A DNA stretch of 64,000 nt from Sceloporus undulatus (taxonomy: Eukaryota > Chordata > Lepidosauria > Squamata > Phrynosomatidae). The first letter of the stretch is position 1, and each line of letters begins with the position of its first letter. Shown one piece after another: positions 1 through 10,475 of the stretch. Location of the stretch: the NCBI RefSeq assembly GCF_019175285.1, contig NC_056524.1:169358662-169422661 (forward strand), read 5' to 3'. The notes under the pieces are model-generated. The model made no database searches. It was not told the origin of the DNA and saw nothing but the letters and a program-made list of their open reading frames with translations. A program made the position numbers and the translations under genes.

Positions 1-138
1 AGATGGCTGTCTCAAGCAGCAGTTTGGGGGTGTTACTCATACGTGGTTGTATTTTTACTATTAGGAGAAGAGGAGTGGTGCCTGTGACTGTTTTTTTCCT
101 CTAGTATCAATACTATTTGACTGGCCCAGTGTATTATG

Positions 139-540
139 TGCTGTATATACTCATGTATAAGTCTAGAAATTTAGGTTAAAAAATTGACCCAAAAAACCTG
201 AGTCAGCTTATCCACAGGTCAGTGTAAGTACTGTACTTTAACTTGTGTATACACCTCCCCCCCACACACACACCCCACACACCCTGGTGAAAGGCAAGAG
301 TTTATCTGCTCTGGAAGCATTGACCCCCTTCAACTCTCTCATCCATCTAGCCCTTAGTATGAGTACAGATTTGCCTGCTTTACTTTTGTAAGTTCTTTGG
401 TATTGTTTTCCTTTGCTTCAACCTTTACATCTTTCATTATGTGCCCCTAAGTTTTACCCTCAACTTATCCATGGGTCATATCAAAATCCATAAAACCTGC
501 CCTCGACTTGAGGTTGACCTATAGTCAAGTATATACAGTA
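139..540. repeat. MITE-like repeat, family A (TACTGTATATACT ends)
   Basis: The two ends are inverted copies of TACTGTATATACT followed by a 'cttatccac/cttatacac'-type interior. Two related copies occur at 54438-54600 and, partial and inverted, at about 59423-59548. Recurrence plus inverted ends point to a non-autonomous DNA transposon; its superfamily is not certain. Confidence 0.6.
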
Positions 541-768
541 ATTTTACTTTTGGAATGAGTTTGTTCTGCCTTAGGTAGCAAAAGTTCTTAGGCAAGCCCT
601 ACAACCTCCTATGTTAAGGCTTCAGGTATTTTTTCTAGTAGTAAAGGAAGTTTGTGTAAGTGTGAAGGAACTGATGCTCTGTTCCTAAGAGATCACCACA
701 CAGGATATGTACAGCACAGTTCTATGCATGTTGGCTCAGAGATGTCCTGCTTTCTGTGGGATATGGTT

Positions 769-1003
769 ATTGTTGTTGTTTCCGATTGATAGCATTTCTA
801 ACTTATGGTGAACCTAAGGGAAACCTACGACACAGTTGTCTTGGCAAGATTTGTTAAAAGGGTTTGCCTTTGCATTCTTCTGCGGTTGAGAGAGTGTGAC
901 TTGCCCAAGGTCTCAGTGGATTTTGTTGGCTGAATGGGGATTTGAACCCTGGTCTCCAGAGCTATAGTCCAATGTTCAAACCATTACACCACACTGACTC
1001 TCA
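769..1003 (-). repeat. tRNA-derived SINE
   Basis: This is a minus-strand copy of the main SINE of the window. Read on the minus strand it starts with a tRNA-like head (A-box-like 'TGGTGTAATGG', B-box-like 'GGTTCAAATCC'), then a body with 'TGGGCAAGTCACA' and 'CTTGCCAAGA', and a tail rich in AAC/ACA. At least 15 other copies occur in both orientations. It resembles squamate Sauria-type SINEs; the exact subfamily is not determined. Confidence 0.75.
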
Positions 1004-2830
1004 GTGAGACTTACTCCCAGATAATCTGAATAGGAGTACTGCCTAAACAACTTAAAAGAAATGTAATTCATAATTAGACACCCTAGGTTTATCCTACATT
1101 TATCCTGTCTTCTAAAGCTAAGTAATATTAATGTCGGCAGAATGGTACCCATCAACACTGAACATGGAGGCAGCAACAGTCAGGGGAACACTAAGGTTTT
1201 CAGAAGTAAATGTTTAAAAATGAAAATGGCACTGTGAGACAAGGATGAGCTGAGCAATTTTGGGCTTCAAAATGTTTTTGGATTCTACCTCCCATAATCC
1301 TTCATCATTGTTTATATTATCTTGGGCTCATGGTGTTGTATGCTGGCAACCATCTTGAGGGCCACAGTTGCTAACCCCCCTTTAAGGAACAATATCCCAA
1401 AAGCAGTTTGGTAAGGACTGAAAATGAAACAATGATTATTAGCCTGGGGAATGTGGTAGGGAGGAGAGATATGAGATGGGGAGAAGAATGGATTAGAATA
1501 CCCAAAAAATAACATTACTAGCCAACTGCTACATGAATGCTAGGGTGGCCAGGTGCAAAAGAGGTTTGCATAACAAGCTACACTTGCAGAAATGCTCTTT
1601 TACAAACCTTTTAATCACATCTTTTGCCTCTGTCCATCTTACTCCATGCTGTAATGTTCAGTTGCAGGTTCCACATTAAGATTTTTAATTGTCAAGTTAC
1701 TCTATCCTGGGGGTTAATTAAAGAGAACTGCAGGTACTAGTGCCATACTATTGTAGACCTATCTCAGCATGAACATATTTTATACTATAGAATCTGTGTA
1801 TCCAAGTGATTCATTGCTACAGTTGGCACCCAAAGGAGAGCTGCAGTTTATATAAGGTGCTAGCTAGCCAATAAAGGTTTTGAACTTTCTTCTCCCTTTC
1901 AGTGGCAGGATCATACCACTGCCCAAGCTGCTTTTGTAAATCTTTGTTTTATAAACAGTCTGCTGTTTGAGAAAAACCAGACGAAATGTAATATCCCTCT
2001 TGAACTAGTGCAACTACTTTCATAGTTCTTTGACCTCCTCATCTCCCCCCCCCCAAATCAGTAACAAAAGATGGGTACAACTATGAAATTTGCAACACAG
2101 ACATTTAATACTCCTAAGGAGAGGAATGAATGCTTAAACCCACAAATAGTTCTTCATAGTTGTAAGTTTTCATTCTACTCTTTTGAACGTCAAACAAAGG
2201 GAAAGAAAAATAGGTATATACTGGAATGTGGTTAAGCCAAAAAGGAAGGCATCGGGACTGAGACACTTCAGTTGCTTAAGTCTGAAGACATCTAGGAAAC
2301 ACCTGCAGCAGTTATTTCTCACAGCCAGTAAATGGAAAGCAGCTCTGCTTCAGGAGAGGAATTTCAGCCTTGCAGAATGAATGTCAGGGGGACAGTGTGC
2401 AAACACTGGAAAATCATCAAAGGATATAAGGGGAAGGGAGCGTGGCACGAGGCAAAGCCCACAAAAGCCATATTCAGTCTCAAGGCCTAAGGTTTCTCAC
2501 TCCGTCCTGCCTTGCTCTATCCAGGAAAGTGTATGGGGCAGTGCTGAAAAACCTGTAACCTTCCGGATACTGGACTCAAGTTCCCATCAGATGACCTGTT
2601 GTAAGGGACACATGTGTTCAGCAATCTTTGGGGATGGGCTCAGGTGGCGCCAGCCATGGAATAGGAATATCCCATTCTAAACTGCAAAATAATCCTGAAA
2701 AGTAAAACTGAGAGAACATGTAGCCTGATGTTAGGATATCCTGCCTAAATCAAAGCATAGATTTAGAAGGCAGGAAAATAACCATATATCTACTGCATGC
2801 TTCATGTATTGACATACACAGGTGGAAGGC
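1004..2830. other. Non-coding stretch upstream of SRGN exon 2
   Basis: I see no exon, RNA gene or confident repeat here. Short open frames at 2183-2680 show no recognisable domain or splice context. If SRGN exon 1 lies beyond the window, this is SRGN intron 1. I searched for the hydrophobic signal peptide of serglycin exon 1 followed by a phase-1 donor and did not find it. Confidence 0.4.
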
Positions 2831-2837
2831 GTTACTA

Positions 2838-2964
2838 TGATGATGTTGTGTGCGTTCAAGTCCTTTCAGACCTACCCTATCATGAGGTTTTCCTGGCAAG
2901 ATTTGTTCAGAGGGGGGTCGCCTTTCTCTGAAGTTGAGGGACCTTGCCCAAGGTCATCCAGTGT
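2838..2964 (-). repeat. tRNA-derived SINE fragment
   Basis: This is a 3' fragment of the same SINE as at 769-1003, carrying the body motifs for 'CTTGCCAGGA' and 'TTGGGCAAGG' on the minus strand. The tRNA-like head is missing. Confidence 0.6.
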
Positions 2965-3169
2965 GTCTGAACCATACATATGTAGTAAAAATAGTAATAT
3001 ATACAGGCACTTTCAGTAGAATTTTCTTCCTTTCACTGTATGATTTTTAATACCTGTGCCTGATACCGGTGGAAGTGAAGTATAACTGCTAGCATGTGAA
3101 CTGTGAGCAAGACCTATATATGCAGCTGAGCATTGTATTTGTGCTGTGAATTCTGGATATTTTTCTCCT

Positions 3170-3276
3170 TGTATGTGCCTCCAGGTCACTTGAATTATGC
3201 CATGAATGTGGCACTTGGTAATAGTGGGTGGTCTCTCATCCAAGTACTAAGCAGGGCTCACCCTACTTAGCTTCTG
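3170..3276 (-). repeat. 5S rRNA-derived SINE fragment
   Basis: On the minus strand the sequence contains 'GAAGCTAAGTAGGGTGAGC' and 'CTTAGTACTTGGATGAGAG', which match the internal promoter region of vertebrate 5S rRNA (GAAGCTAAGCAGGGTCGGGC...TTAGTACTTGGATGGGAGAC). It is followed by the tail 'AAGTGACCTGGAGGCACAT', like the tail of the tRNA-type SINEs. Two more copies lie at 24588-24676 and 61492-61722. Confidence 0.65.
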
Positions 3277-3401
3277 CATTTATATGTTTTATTGACACGT
3301 AGATTGTATTGGCTTCATCTTTTCAACTGCCTTATCTTCTACAATGAAAAGCCATCAGTTAATCTTCATTTATTTATTTATTTATTTATTTCATTAAATT
3401 T

Positions 3402-3985
3402 AGGCCTGGTCCAGACCGTCACTTTGCCCCGCAACGTTAGTACGTGGCGGCAGCGTCATCATGGCTGCCTCCCATCCACATGGGGGCTGCCATGATGATG
3501 TCACACATGCACTGCATCCAAACGGCTCAGTGTGGGAAGGAGCTCCGAAATGGAGCTCCTTTTGGGTGCCGTATCGTTCCTGCAGCAACCAGACGGCTGC
3601 GGGAATGATGCTAGGGAGAAAGGGACCGGGTGGCCCCTGGGGTGTCCAGAGGCATGAAGTCCCAAGGACACCTCTTTAAAAAACATATCTACAACACACA
3701 CCCCATATAAAAGCCTGCCTACATAATTAGATATTTAAAGCCAATACAATGCACATGACAATGGCCCAAAACAGACAGGCCAAAAGTGCTGTGCCGGCAC
3801 CAAAATTAGGGTTCCAGAGTGCATGGCAACTGCTCACTCTGGAACTGTAATATGTATGGACGACGCCATCTTTACGTGGTGCCGTCCATACATGGCACTG
3901 TACGTGATGCAAGCGCGGTGTCGCATCTGCACTACTGGGCACCGTGCTTGCGTCTTGGATGCATCACAGTGCACCAATATAAATT
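3402..3985. repeat. GC-rich MITE-like repeats (one or two adjacent copies)
   Basis: A CpG-rich block opens with 'GGCCTGGTCCAGACCGTC'. A second block from 3763 opens with 'GGCCCAAAACAGACAGGCC'. Both resemble the ends of the repeats at 19403-19632, 23825-24278 and 48554-48920 (pattern GGYCC..ACAGAC.GGCC). The interiors contain local hairpins such as ATGGAGCTC-like and CATACATGG arms. The right ends are not clear. Confidence 0.45.
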
Positions 3986-4066
3986 ATTATTGTGTTATCA
4001 TGTTACCATTTAATTGCTGAAATTCATCAATATATCTGATTTTAAAATATGTAAATGTTTTAACAG

Positions 4067-4699
4067 GGGCTCCTGTCCAAAGAGGCCGATATATGAGAGT
4101 GAGGTGCAGACCTAATGACCGCTTTGCAAATTGCGTTGAAGAACAAGGACCGGTTTTTGACATTCCTGATGGAAATGCTAACATGATCCTCCCTCCGAAA
4201 GCTGATCCAGCACTGTATGTAAAATGTATTGTAATTTCAAGGACTCGTTGCTAATCTTTGCTATTCTTGAGCAGCAAACTAAGGATGTGATGTTTGCAGG
4301 GTGATGGAGCAAAACACAAGAGATTTCATTACCTGCCCAGACCGTGTCAAATATACTTCTGTAGATATTAGGTTGCTTTTATTCAAAACATCATGACATG
4401 CTTTCTAAAAAATATATGCAGATAGTTTTACTGTTTCTTTTTTGCTGGTGAAGATCCTGTGCTGCATGATGGGTAAAATTCAATGGGCAAAGCTTTTCCC
4501 ACTAGAAAAAGCTGATCAGCCCATCAAAGTAAGCTACAGTAGTCTTAGTTTAAAGCAAGAGCTAGAGGAGGTCCAGTTCTTGTTATTATTTTTCTGGTAG
4601 TAAAAATCCAACTTTCTGTTCTTTGACACTTACTTGCTAATTGGCTTACTTGCTGTACACCGCTATGATCTTTGGAATAGCGGTATATAAATAAAACAA

Positions 4700-4742
<43 letters not shown>

Positions 4743-5930
4743 GTACGATCCAAGTTCAGCTCCTTCCCCATTCATTTGTGTTTATTTGTATCTATTTTTA
4801 ATAATAAAACTCAGAGAAGCACCATAAACATTTGGCAACTCTCTATAGCTAATATATACAATGTCTCACCTTATTCCTCAACTGTCCCACCTGTTATTAA
4901 CAGTTCTGTAAATGGCCAGTATTAACAATGTAATTGTCACTGTCAGAACCAAATACCACACAAGCCTCTTTTATTACAGACTGTAATAGCTAATGTGTTC
5001 TTATTGTAAAGACAACATACTATATTCATTTTTTCAAATGCAATGCTGATTTGAGAGCTTGCCTTATCTGTGCCAAGCAGGTTGTAGTGCTTTGAGAAAT
5101 ATTGCTTTCCAAGGATGCAATTAAAGATGGGGGAGAAAACAATGGTCCAAAACACACTGCAGAAATAATTCAGTTGGAATTGTCCAGTTTGAGACTGCTT
5201 TAACTGCCCTGGCTCAGTGCTAGGGAATCCTGGGAATTGTAGTTTATTGTGACACTAAGGCTCTCTGACAGAGAAGGCTAAATGCCTCACAAAACTACAA
5301 TTCCCATAATTCCCTTTAAGCCAGGACAGTTAAAGCAGTCCAAACCCCAGCGTATAACAAGGGTCCACTGTACACCTATTTTACATAAACTGCATTATCT
5401 TGTCCCTGAAAGGGTTATATCCAGCCACCATGTTCTTTATACTATGAAATGTATATGGTAACCTAATTATATCTTGTCTTTGAGAGCAGACAATTTATTT
5501 AATACAGATACATGGACCCCAGTTAGCTGGAATTCATACTCAAACAAAACCACAGTCTTGTCTCCTACTGTCTACAGTTCTAACAGACTAAAGACTTATA
5601 AATAATTACTTTCATTTAAATTTCATAAAGTTGATTCAGTTTATCCTGGATGTATTGGTAGGGTGATAGAGGAGGTGTTATATCCAGAGATTTATAATCT
5701 TTTAAAATCTGTGTTGCAGAATGAAGAAATTTCAAGACCATCCTGATACTTTTACGCTTTCTGGAGATGAATACGGATCAGGAAATGAAGTAGATCCAGA
5801 GTTTGGGTCAGGCACTGACTATGAGATGGATGATCCCAGTATTCCTGAGTTTAAAATGAACCAACCAGATCAGAAACTGAAACTTAAATTAACAAAGGAA
5901 GGTTTATTCCTGCACGAAAACAGACTGTGA
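4067..5930 (+). CDS. SRGN: Serglycin, exons 2 and 3 (5' partial)
   Basis: Serglycin is the proteoglycan core protein of secretory granules and vesicles in blood and endothelial cells; its Ser-Gly sites carry glycosaminoglycan chains that bind proteases and cytokines. Exon 2 is 4067-4214 (148 nt, acceptor AACAG, donor GTATGT) and encodes GAPVQRGRYMRVRCRPNDRF... with the conserved pattern YxxVRCxP...ANCxEExGPxF and the two cysteines. Exon 3 is 5720-5930 (acceptor TTGCAG), joined in phase 2 to give L-MKKF..., with Ser-Gly sites in LSGD, YGSGNE and FGSGTD and stop TGA at 5928-5930. The visible mature part is about 119 residues, shorter than mammalian serglycin. Exon 1 with the signal peptide is not found in the window. 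Unlike mammals there is no long uninterrupted SG run; only three separated sites remain. Location upstream of VPS26A agrees with the human gene order. Confidence 0.85.
4630..4743 (+). repeat. LINE (L2-type) 3' tail with (ATT)n
   Basis: 'TGTACACCGCTATGATC' and 'GCGGTATATAAATAAAAC' are typical of the 3' end of reptile L2-group LINEs. They run directly into a (TTA)n tract of about 14 units at 4700-4743. It lies in SRGN intron 2. Confidence 0.6.
5150..5346. repeat. Palindromic MITE, family B (about 200 bp)
   Basis: The left arm (GCAGAAATAATTCAG...CTTTAACTGCC...GGGAATTGTAGTTT) is mirrored by the right arm (AAACTACAATTCCC...GACAGTTAAAGCAG). Related copies lie at 9502, 30807, 34535, 42231, 57665 and, partially, 59727. 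The near-complete palindrome points to a non-autonomous DNA transposon. Confidence 0.65.
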
Positions 5931-6036
5931 TATCTGCTCTGGCTACTGTGATCTTATTTCTTAAATGCCTTTTGTGTTTTATGACTGAATATAATTACAC
6001 CAAGATAAAAATATTGTATGAACTATAAAACCAGCA

Positions 6037-6042
6037 AATAAA
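6037..6042 (+). terminator. SRGN: SRGN polyadenylation signal AATAAA
   Basis: The first AATAAA downstream of the SRGN stop lies 107 nt after it. It is followed by T-rich sequence (6061-6071), a plausible cleavage context. Confidence 0.6.
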
Positions 6043-6961
6043 TGCCTTTAAATGTTTAGCACTTTTCTTTGGTATAAACTGTAATGTATACAAGCTTTTC
6101 CTCTTCAGAGATGTAGACCAGCATTTCAAAATCTGTGATCCCTTTTTACAGTTGTGGGTAAAAACAGCATGAAATAATCAGACATATATATTCAGGTGCA
6201 AGTTAGATGAAGGGAAAAAAGACAACTAAATATAAAATAAAATGCAGTGATGCTAGAATCAGAAATCAGTAAGAGGAGTCCCATGTCATTCTGGAGATTT
6301 TGGGGTATACTTTTCATGTACCCAGGGAGCTGGTCACAACAGCAACACAAGAAACAGGAGCTGTGCACTATTGCCATTGATGGCTACCCCTTGATTTATG
6401 CCACTCAAGGAAGCTTACATAACATTATATAACAATTTTCAAAATAGGAAGCTTTTGAGGTACCTTCATTAATAAAAAAGCAAAAGGGTTGGTTTTGTAA
6501 TGCACAAAATAATAATGTTGTACTACTCTGGAATGGGTTGTTTGTTGTCTGACAAACAGCACTATTCTAAATGCCTAAATCTCTCATGCTATTTCTGATT
6601 ATAATATAACTTGGACTTATGCTTGCAAATCTGTTCATCTTGTATTTTGTTTTTACTGTATGGTGCTAGAAGCATTTCACCCTGATACTTGCATTTACAT
6701 AACTATAATTCTATTAAAACTGAGGTGCATCTAAAAATGTGTTTTTCATTTCTTAGATATTAGGCTAAGTAAACTTGCCACACTGTCAGAAGCGTATTAT
6801 TAACATACGATCCAGACTAGAACATCTGTGAAAAATGGAAATGGTAAAACTAAGACACAAGCAATCCATGGTTACAGAAAATCCACAAGACGCAAGACAG
6901 GGGGAAAATACATTTTCCCGGGATGTTGGAATATAGCAAACAGAGGGTTAGATTATGTCTT

Positions 6962-8850
6962 GTTAGAATAAATTTTATTTGTATACCGCTTTTCCTTAGA
7001 TAAAAATGGTTTACAGACCAATAAAACCGTTACAACATCTCATAAAATAGATAAAATGCAAAATACAAATTATACAAAATTTAAAAAACAATCATTCAAG
7101 AGAGTAAGGTAGAGAGTCAATGGGATTGGGAGTGCACAACTTCATTTTTCAGCGGGGAAGGCTAAACAGAAGAGGAAGGTTTTAAGCCTCTTTTTAAATG
7201 TTTCCAGGGGGATCACAAGACGGAGCTCCTTGGGAAGACCATTCCAGATTTGTGGGGCCGCCACTGAAAAGGCCATCTGGGATGTAACAACGTATTTGGA
7301 AGATGGAATTTCCAACAGGTTCTTCCTGGATGTCCTAAGTGTGTGGGGCGGATTATATGGGGATATGTGGTCCCTCAAGTAACTCGGGCCCAAGCCATGT
7401 AGGGCTTTATAAGTGATAACCAACACATTGTATTGCGCTTGGAAGCGAATAGGCAGCCAGTGAAGATCTTTCAGAATAGGTGTTATATGGTCAAACCTGG
7501 ATGTTCTGGTGACCAATCTGGTTGCAATATTTTGTACTAGCTGAAGCTTCCGGGCTTGGTACAAGGGTAGCCCCATGTACAGCGCATTACAGAAATCTAA
7601 GCGAGAGGTTACCAGAGCATGTACCACGATTTCAAGGTCCTTTTGGCCCAGGAAGGGTCGCAGTTGGTGTATCAACCAAAGTTGATAGCAAGCACTTCTG
7701 ACCGTCACATCCACTCGAGATGTCAGCTGCAGAGACGAGTCCAGAAGTACTCCTAGACTGCGAACTTGGTCCTTCAGGGGAAGTGTGACCCCATTCAGGA
7801 CAGGTGGATAAATTTCCTTCCCCAGGCCTGGAGAACCTATCACCAGTACTTCCGTTTTCTCTGGATTCAGACTGAGTTTGTTTTCCCTCATCCAGCCCTT
7901 TACTGACTCCAGGCAGGCATTCAGAAGAGAGACGCCATCCTTAGATACTGCATCAGTTGGAGACACAGAGAAGCATATTTGGGTGTCATCAGCGTACTGA
8001 TAACACCGCACCTCATGTCTCTGGATGATCTCTCCCAGCGGTTTCATGTAAATTTTAAACAAAGTGGGGGACAAGATAGCTCCCTAAGGGACACCAGATG
8101 TCAGTTACCTCTTAGAGGAGCAAGTGTCCCCCAACTGCACCGTCTGGAATCTGCCCAAGAGGTAGGAACGGAACCACTGGAGCGCAGTGCCCCCGATGCC
8201 CAACTCCCTCAGGCGTTCCAGAAGGATACCATGGTCGATGGTATCGAAAGCCGCTGAGATGTCCAATAGCACCAACAAGGCTACACTTCGCCTGTTGATG
8301 CCCAGACGGAGATCAAGGCGACCATGGCGGTCTCAACTCCATATCCCGCTCTGAAGTCAGTTTGAAATGGGTCCAGATAATCGGTTTCATCCAAGATAGA
8401 TTGGAGTTGGAAGGCAACTGCTCTCTCGACCACCTTACCTAAAAATGGCAGTAGTGAGACCGGCCTATAGTTGTTTCTTATCAGGGGGTCCAGGGAGGGT
8501 TTTTTAAGCAACGGTTTGACTATTGCTAGTTTTAAACTAGATGGAAATTTTCCCTCCCTGAGTGATGCGTTAATTATGCATTGCAATAATGATGTTACCG
8601 CATCACCACTCTGGGCGGCCAGCCAAGAGGGACAGGGATTGAAAGAGCACGTCGTCTTCCTAACACTTCCAAGGAGCTTGTCCACTTCATTGGTATGTAC
8701 AAACTCAAAGTGATTCAGTATAACAGAGTCCACGGAAGCTCTGGACACCTCTCCTATTGTTTCTGATGAAATGCCTGCATCGAGATCAGCCCTTACCCGA
8801 GAGATTTTATCTGCGAAGAAGTTGTTCAAATCGTCACAGCAGACGATGAT
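6962..8850 (-). mobile_element. L2-type non-LTR LINE, 5'-truncated, with broken reverse transcriptase
   Basis: Minus-strand frames encode a LINE reverse transcriptase of the L2/CR1 group. In order they are: a segment at 8281-8829 with ADKISRVRADLD, KPLLKKPSLDP, NNYRPVSLLPFLGKVVERAV; a short linking stretch with AFDTIDH; and a segment at 7142-8074 with YQYADDTQICF (catalytic YADD), LSLNPEKTEVLVIG and HITPILKDLHWLPI. The frame shifts at least once between the two long segments, near 8074-8281, so the copy is dead. The 3' end (6962-7100 on +) is AT-rich and carries 'GCGGTATACAAATAAAAT' on the minus strand. The endonuclease part is absent. It lies in the SRGN-VPS26A spacer. Confidence 0.85.
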
Positions 8851-9202
8851 TCTTGGATTCTCTCAGCAATGCAGACTATAAATTCTACATCTACATCCTC
8901 CTGTAAGAATCTTGCATTTTCCTTCCTTTTCATGCCACAAGAGACTGGCATGGTTATTTCTTTACAAACCACACTCCAAGAGGTTTTAAAAAACATGGTC
9001 TCATATTCAGATCGCCACACTACTGTTGCTGAGCATGATAAGCAGAAGCATCCTTTAGCAAACAGTTAAGCCGCATGAGCTACAAAAGCACACATTGGTT
9101 TTGCACTCAGCTAAAGCCCACTTCCTGCTGCTGCTTCCCAGGAAGGGGAAACCAGCTGGACCCATCAATGGCCAAAGAGAGAGTGAGAGGGTGCCGCAGG
9201 GA

Positions 9203-9345
9203 AGGTCTTTTTGCTAGAATCATGGAGTTGGAAGAGACCACAAGGGCCATCCAGTCCAACCCCATTCTGCCATGCAGGAAATCTCAATCAAAGCATCCCT
9301 GACAGATGGCCATCCAGCCTCTGCTTGAAGATCTTAGTGGAAGTG
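9203..9345 (+). mobile_element. CR1-type LINE 3' fragment
   Basis: The stretch contains AGAATCATGGAGTTGGAAGA, GGGCCATCCAGTCCAACCCC, TGCCATGCAGGAA and GATGGCCATCCAGCCTCTG. These are characteristic of the 3' region of amniote CR1 LINEs. Confidence 0.75.
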
Positions 9346-9501
9346 TGACAACACTCTGCACTGAAACACTTAATGGCTCAGAGTAGGCAGCAGTAATAGG
9401 GTTAGATAGTTTGAGAGTTAAATTGGAATAGCGGTGCTATAAGAGGGTACTGTGGTAATAGTGGGCCTTCCTCCAGACTAAACATCCCGAACAACACCTG
9501 G

Positions 9502-9713
9502 GGTTCATCTACATTATAGAAACAATGCAGTTTAACGCCACTTTTAAGTGCTGTGGCTCCATCCTACGGAATCCTGGGATTTGTGGTCTTGCAAGGCCTT
9601 TAGCCTTTTCTGCCAGAGTGCTGGTGCCTCACCAAACTCCAAATCCCAGGATTCTGTAAAACTGAGCCATGGTAGTTAAAGTAGGGTCAAACTGCACTAT
9701 TTCTAGTGTAGAG
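9502..9713. repeat. Palindromic MITE, family B
   Basis: Arms CTACATTATAGAAACAATGC and GCACTATTTCTAGTGTAGA are inverted, with matching inner arms GGAATCCTGGGATTTG and CAAATCCCAGGATTC. It is a relative of the 5150-5346 copy. Confidence 0.65.
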
Positions 9714-9718
9714 ATCAA

Positions 9719-9856
9719 CAGTCCCCAAACTGTGCCCTTTTAAGAGATTTTAGACTTCAGCCCCCAGAAGCCTCAGCCATGTTGGCCAAGAGCCTAGGAC
9801 TGCACTGGGAGCTGAAGTCCAAAATCTCTTAAAAGGACACAGTTTGGGAACCACTG
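9719..9856. repeat. Palindromic hAT-type MITE, family C
   Basis: Ends CAGTCCCCAAACTGTGCCC and its inverse (...CACAGTTTGGGAACCACTG) flank inverted arms with GACTTCAGCCCCCAGAAGC and GGAGCTGAAGTCC. The best copy at 31055-31190 has an 8-bp target duplication, as expected for hAT elements. Confidence 0.7.
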
Positions 9857-9869
9857 AACTATAGTATTA

Positions 9870-10005
9870 TAGTACCCCAAACTGTGTCCTTTGAGAGATG
9901 TTGGACTTCAGCTCCCAGAAGCCTCTGCCATGTTGGCCAATAGTGTGGGATTCTGGGACCTGAATTCCAAAAGCCCTTAAAGAGCACAGTTTGGGGGAAC
10001 CACTG
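9870..10005. repeat. Palindromic hAT-type MITE, family C
   Basis: A second copy lies only 13 bp after the first, with TACCCCAAACTGTGTCC at the left and CACAGTTTGGGGGAACCACTG at the right. The two lie just upstream of the VPS26A promoter region. Confidence 0.65.
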
Positions 10006-10043
10006 GTGTATAGAGGCTCTTAAAGTGAGTCTCAAAGGGCTTT

Positions 10044-10082
10044 TACACACACACATATATATATTCACATACACACACACAC

Positions 10083-10133
<51 letters not shown>

Positions 10134-10156
10134 TACACTGTATATATATATATTTC
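10044..10156. repeat. (CA)n/(TA)n microsatellite
   Basis: A compound tract of alternating CACACA and TATATA (with TG interruptions) ends about 320 bp upstream of the VPS26A start codon. Its purine-pyrimidine alternation makes it prone to Z-DNA or cruciform formation. Confidence 0.85.
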
Positions 10157-10341
10157 CCCTCAGGTACCATAGAGTGGAGAACCGGAAGAAGGGGCGGGCT
10201 TAGGCGCCGCATTTCCGGGTTCACCTGTTTCCCCGGAGCCAGCCTCCGAGCCTGGCCCGACAATGCTGCCCTCTGCAGGCGGGAGGATGGCATTGCACCT
10301 CCGTTCCCTGCCTTCTCTCCCTCCGCCCCGAGGGAGGGGCG

Positions 10342-10384
10342 GTCACGTGCCGGGGGCGTGGAGCGGCCTCTGAGGTCACATGAC
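10342..10384. promoter_or_regulatory. VPS26A: Two CLEAR/E-box-like sites
   Basis: GTCACGTGC (10343-10350) contains the CACGTG E-box, and GTCACATGAC (10375-10384) differs by one base from the palindromic CLEAR motif GTCACGTGAC bound by TFEB/TFE3/MITF. The pair sits 30 bp apart, about 100-130 bp upstream of the start codon. Binding is inferred only. Confidence 0.5.
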
Positions 10385-10475
10385 AGGGGCGCGGGACGGG
10401 GTTGCTGCCGCCGCCACCAAAGCTATTGCTACTCTGGGTGGGGGGTCCGGAGTCTGACTGACTGAGTGACCGACC

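Noticed and set aside
1-4066. SRGN exon 1
   Set aside because: I looked for a signal-peptide exon with a phase-1 donor and found none I could support. It probably lies before the window.
9859-10465. Frames of about 145 codons on both strands at the VPS26A promoter
   Set aside because: They translate the CA/TA microsatellite and CpG island, giving low-complexity Ile/Tyr/Thr runs.
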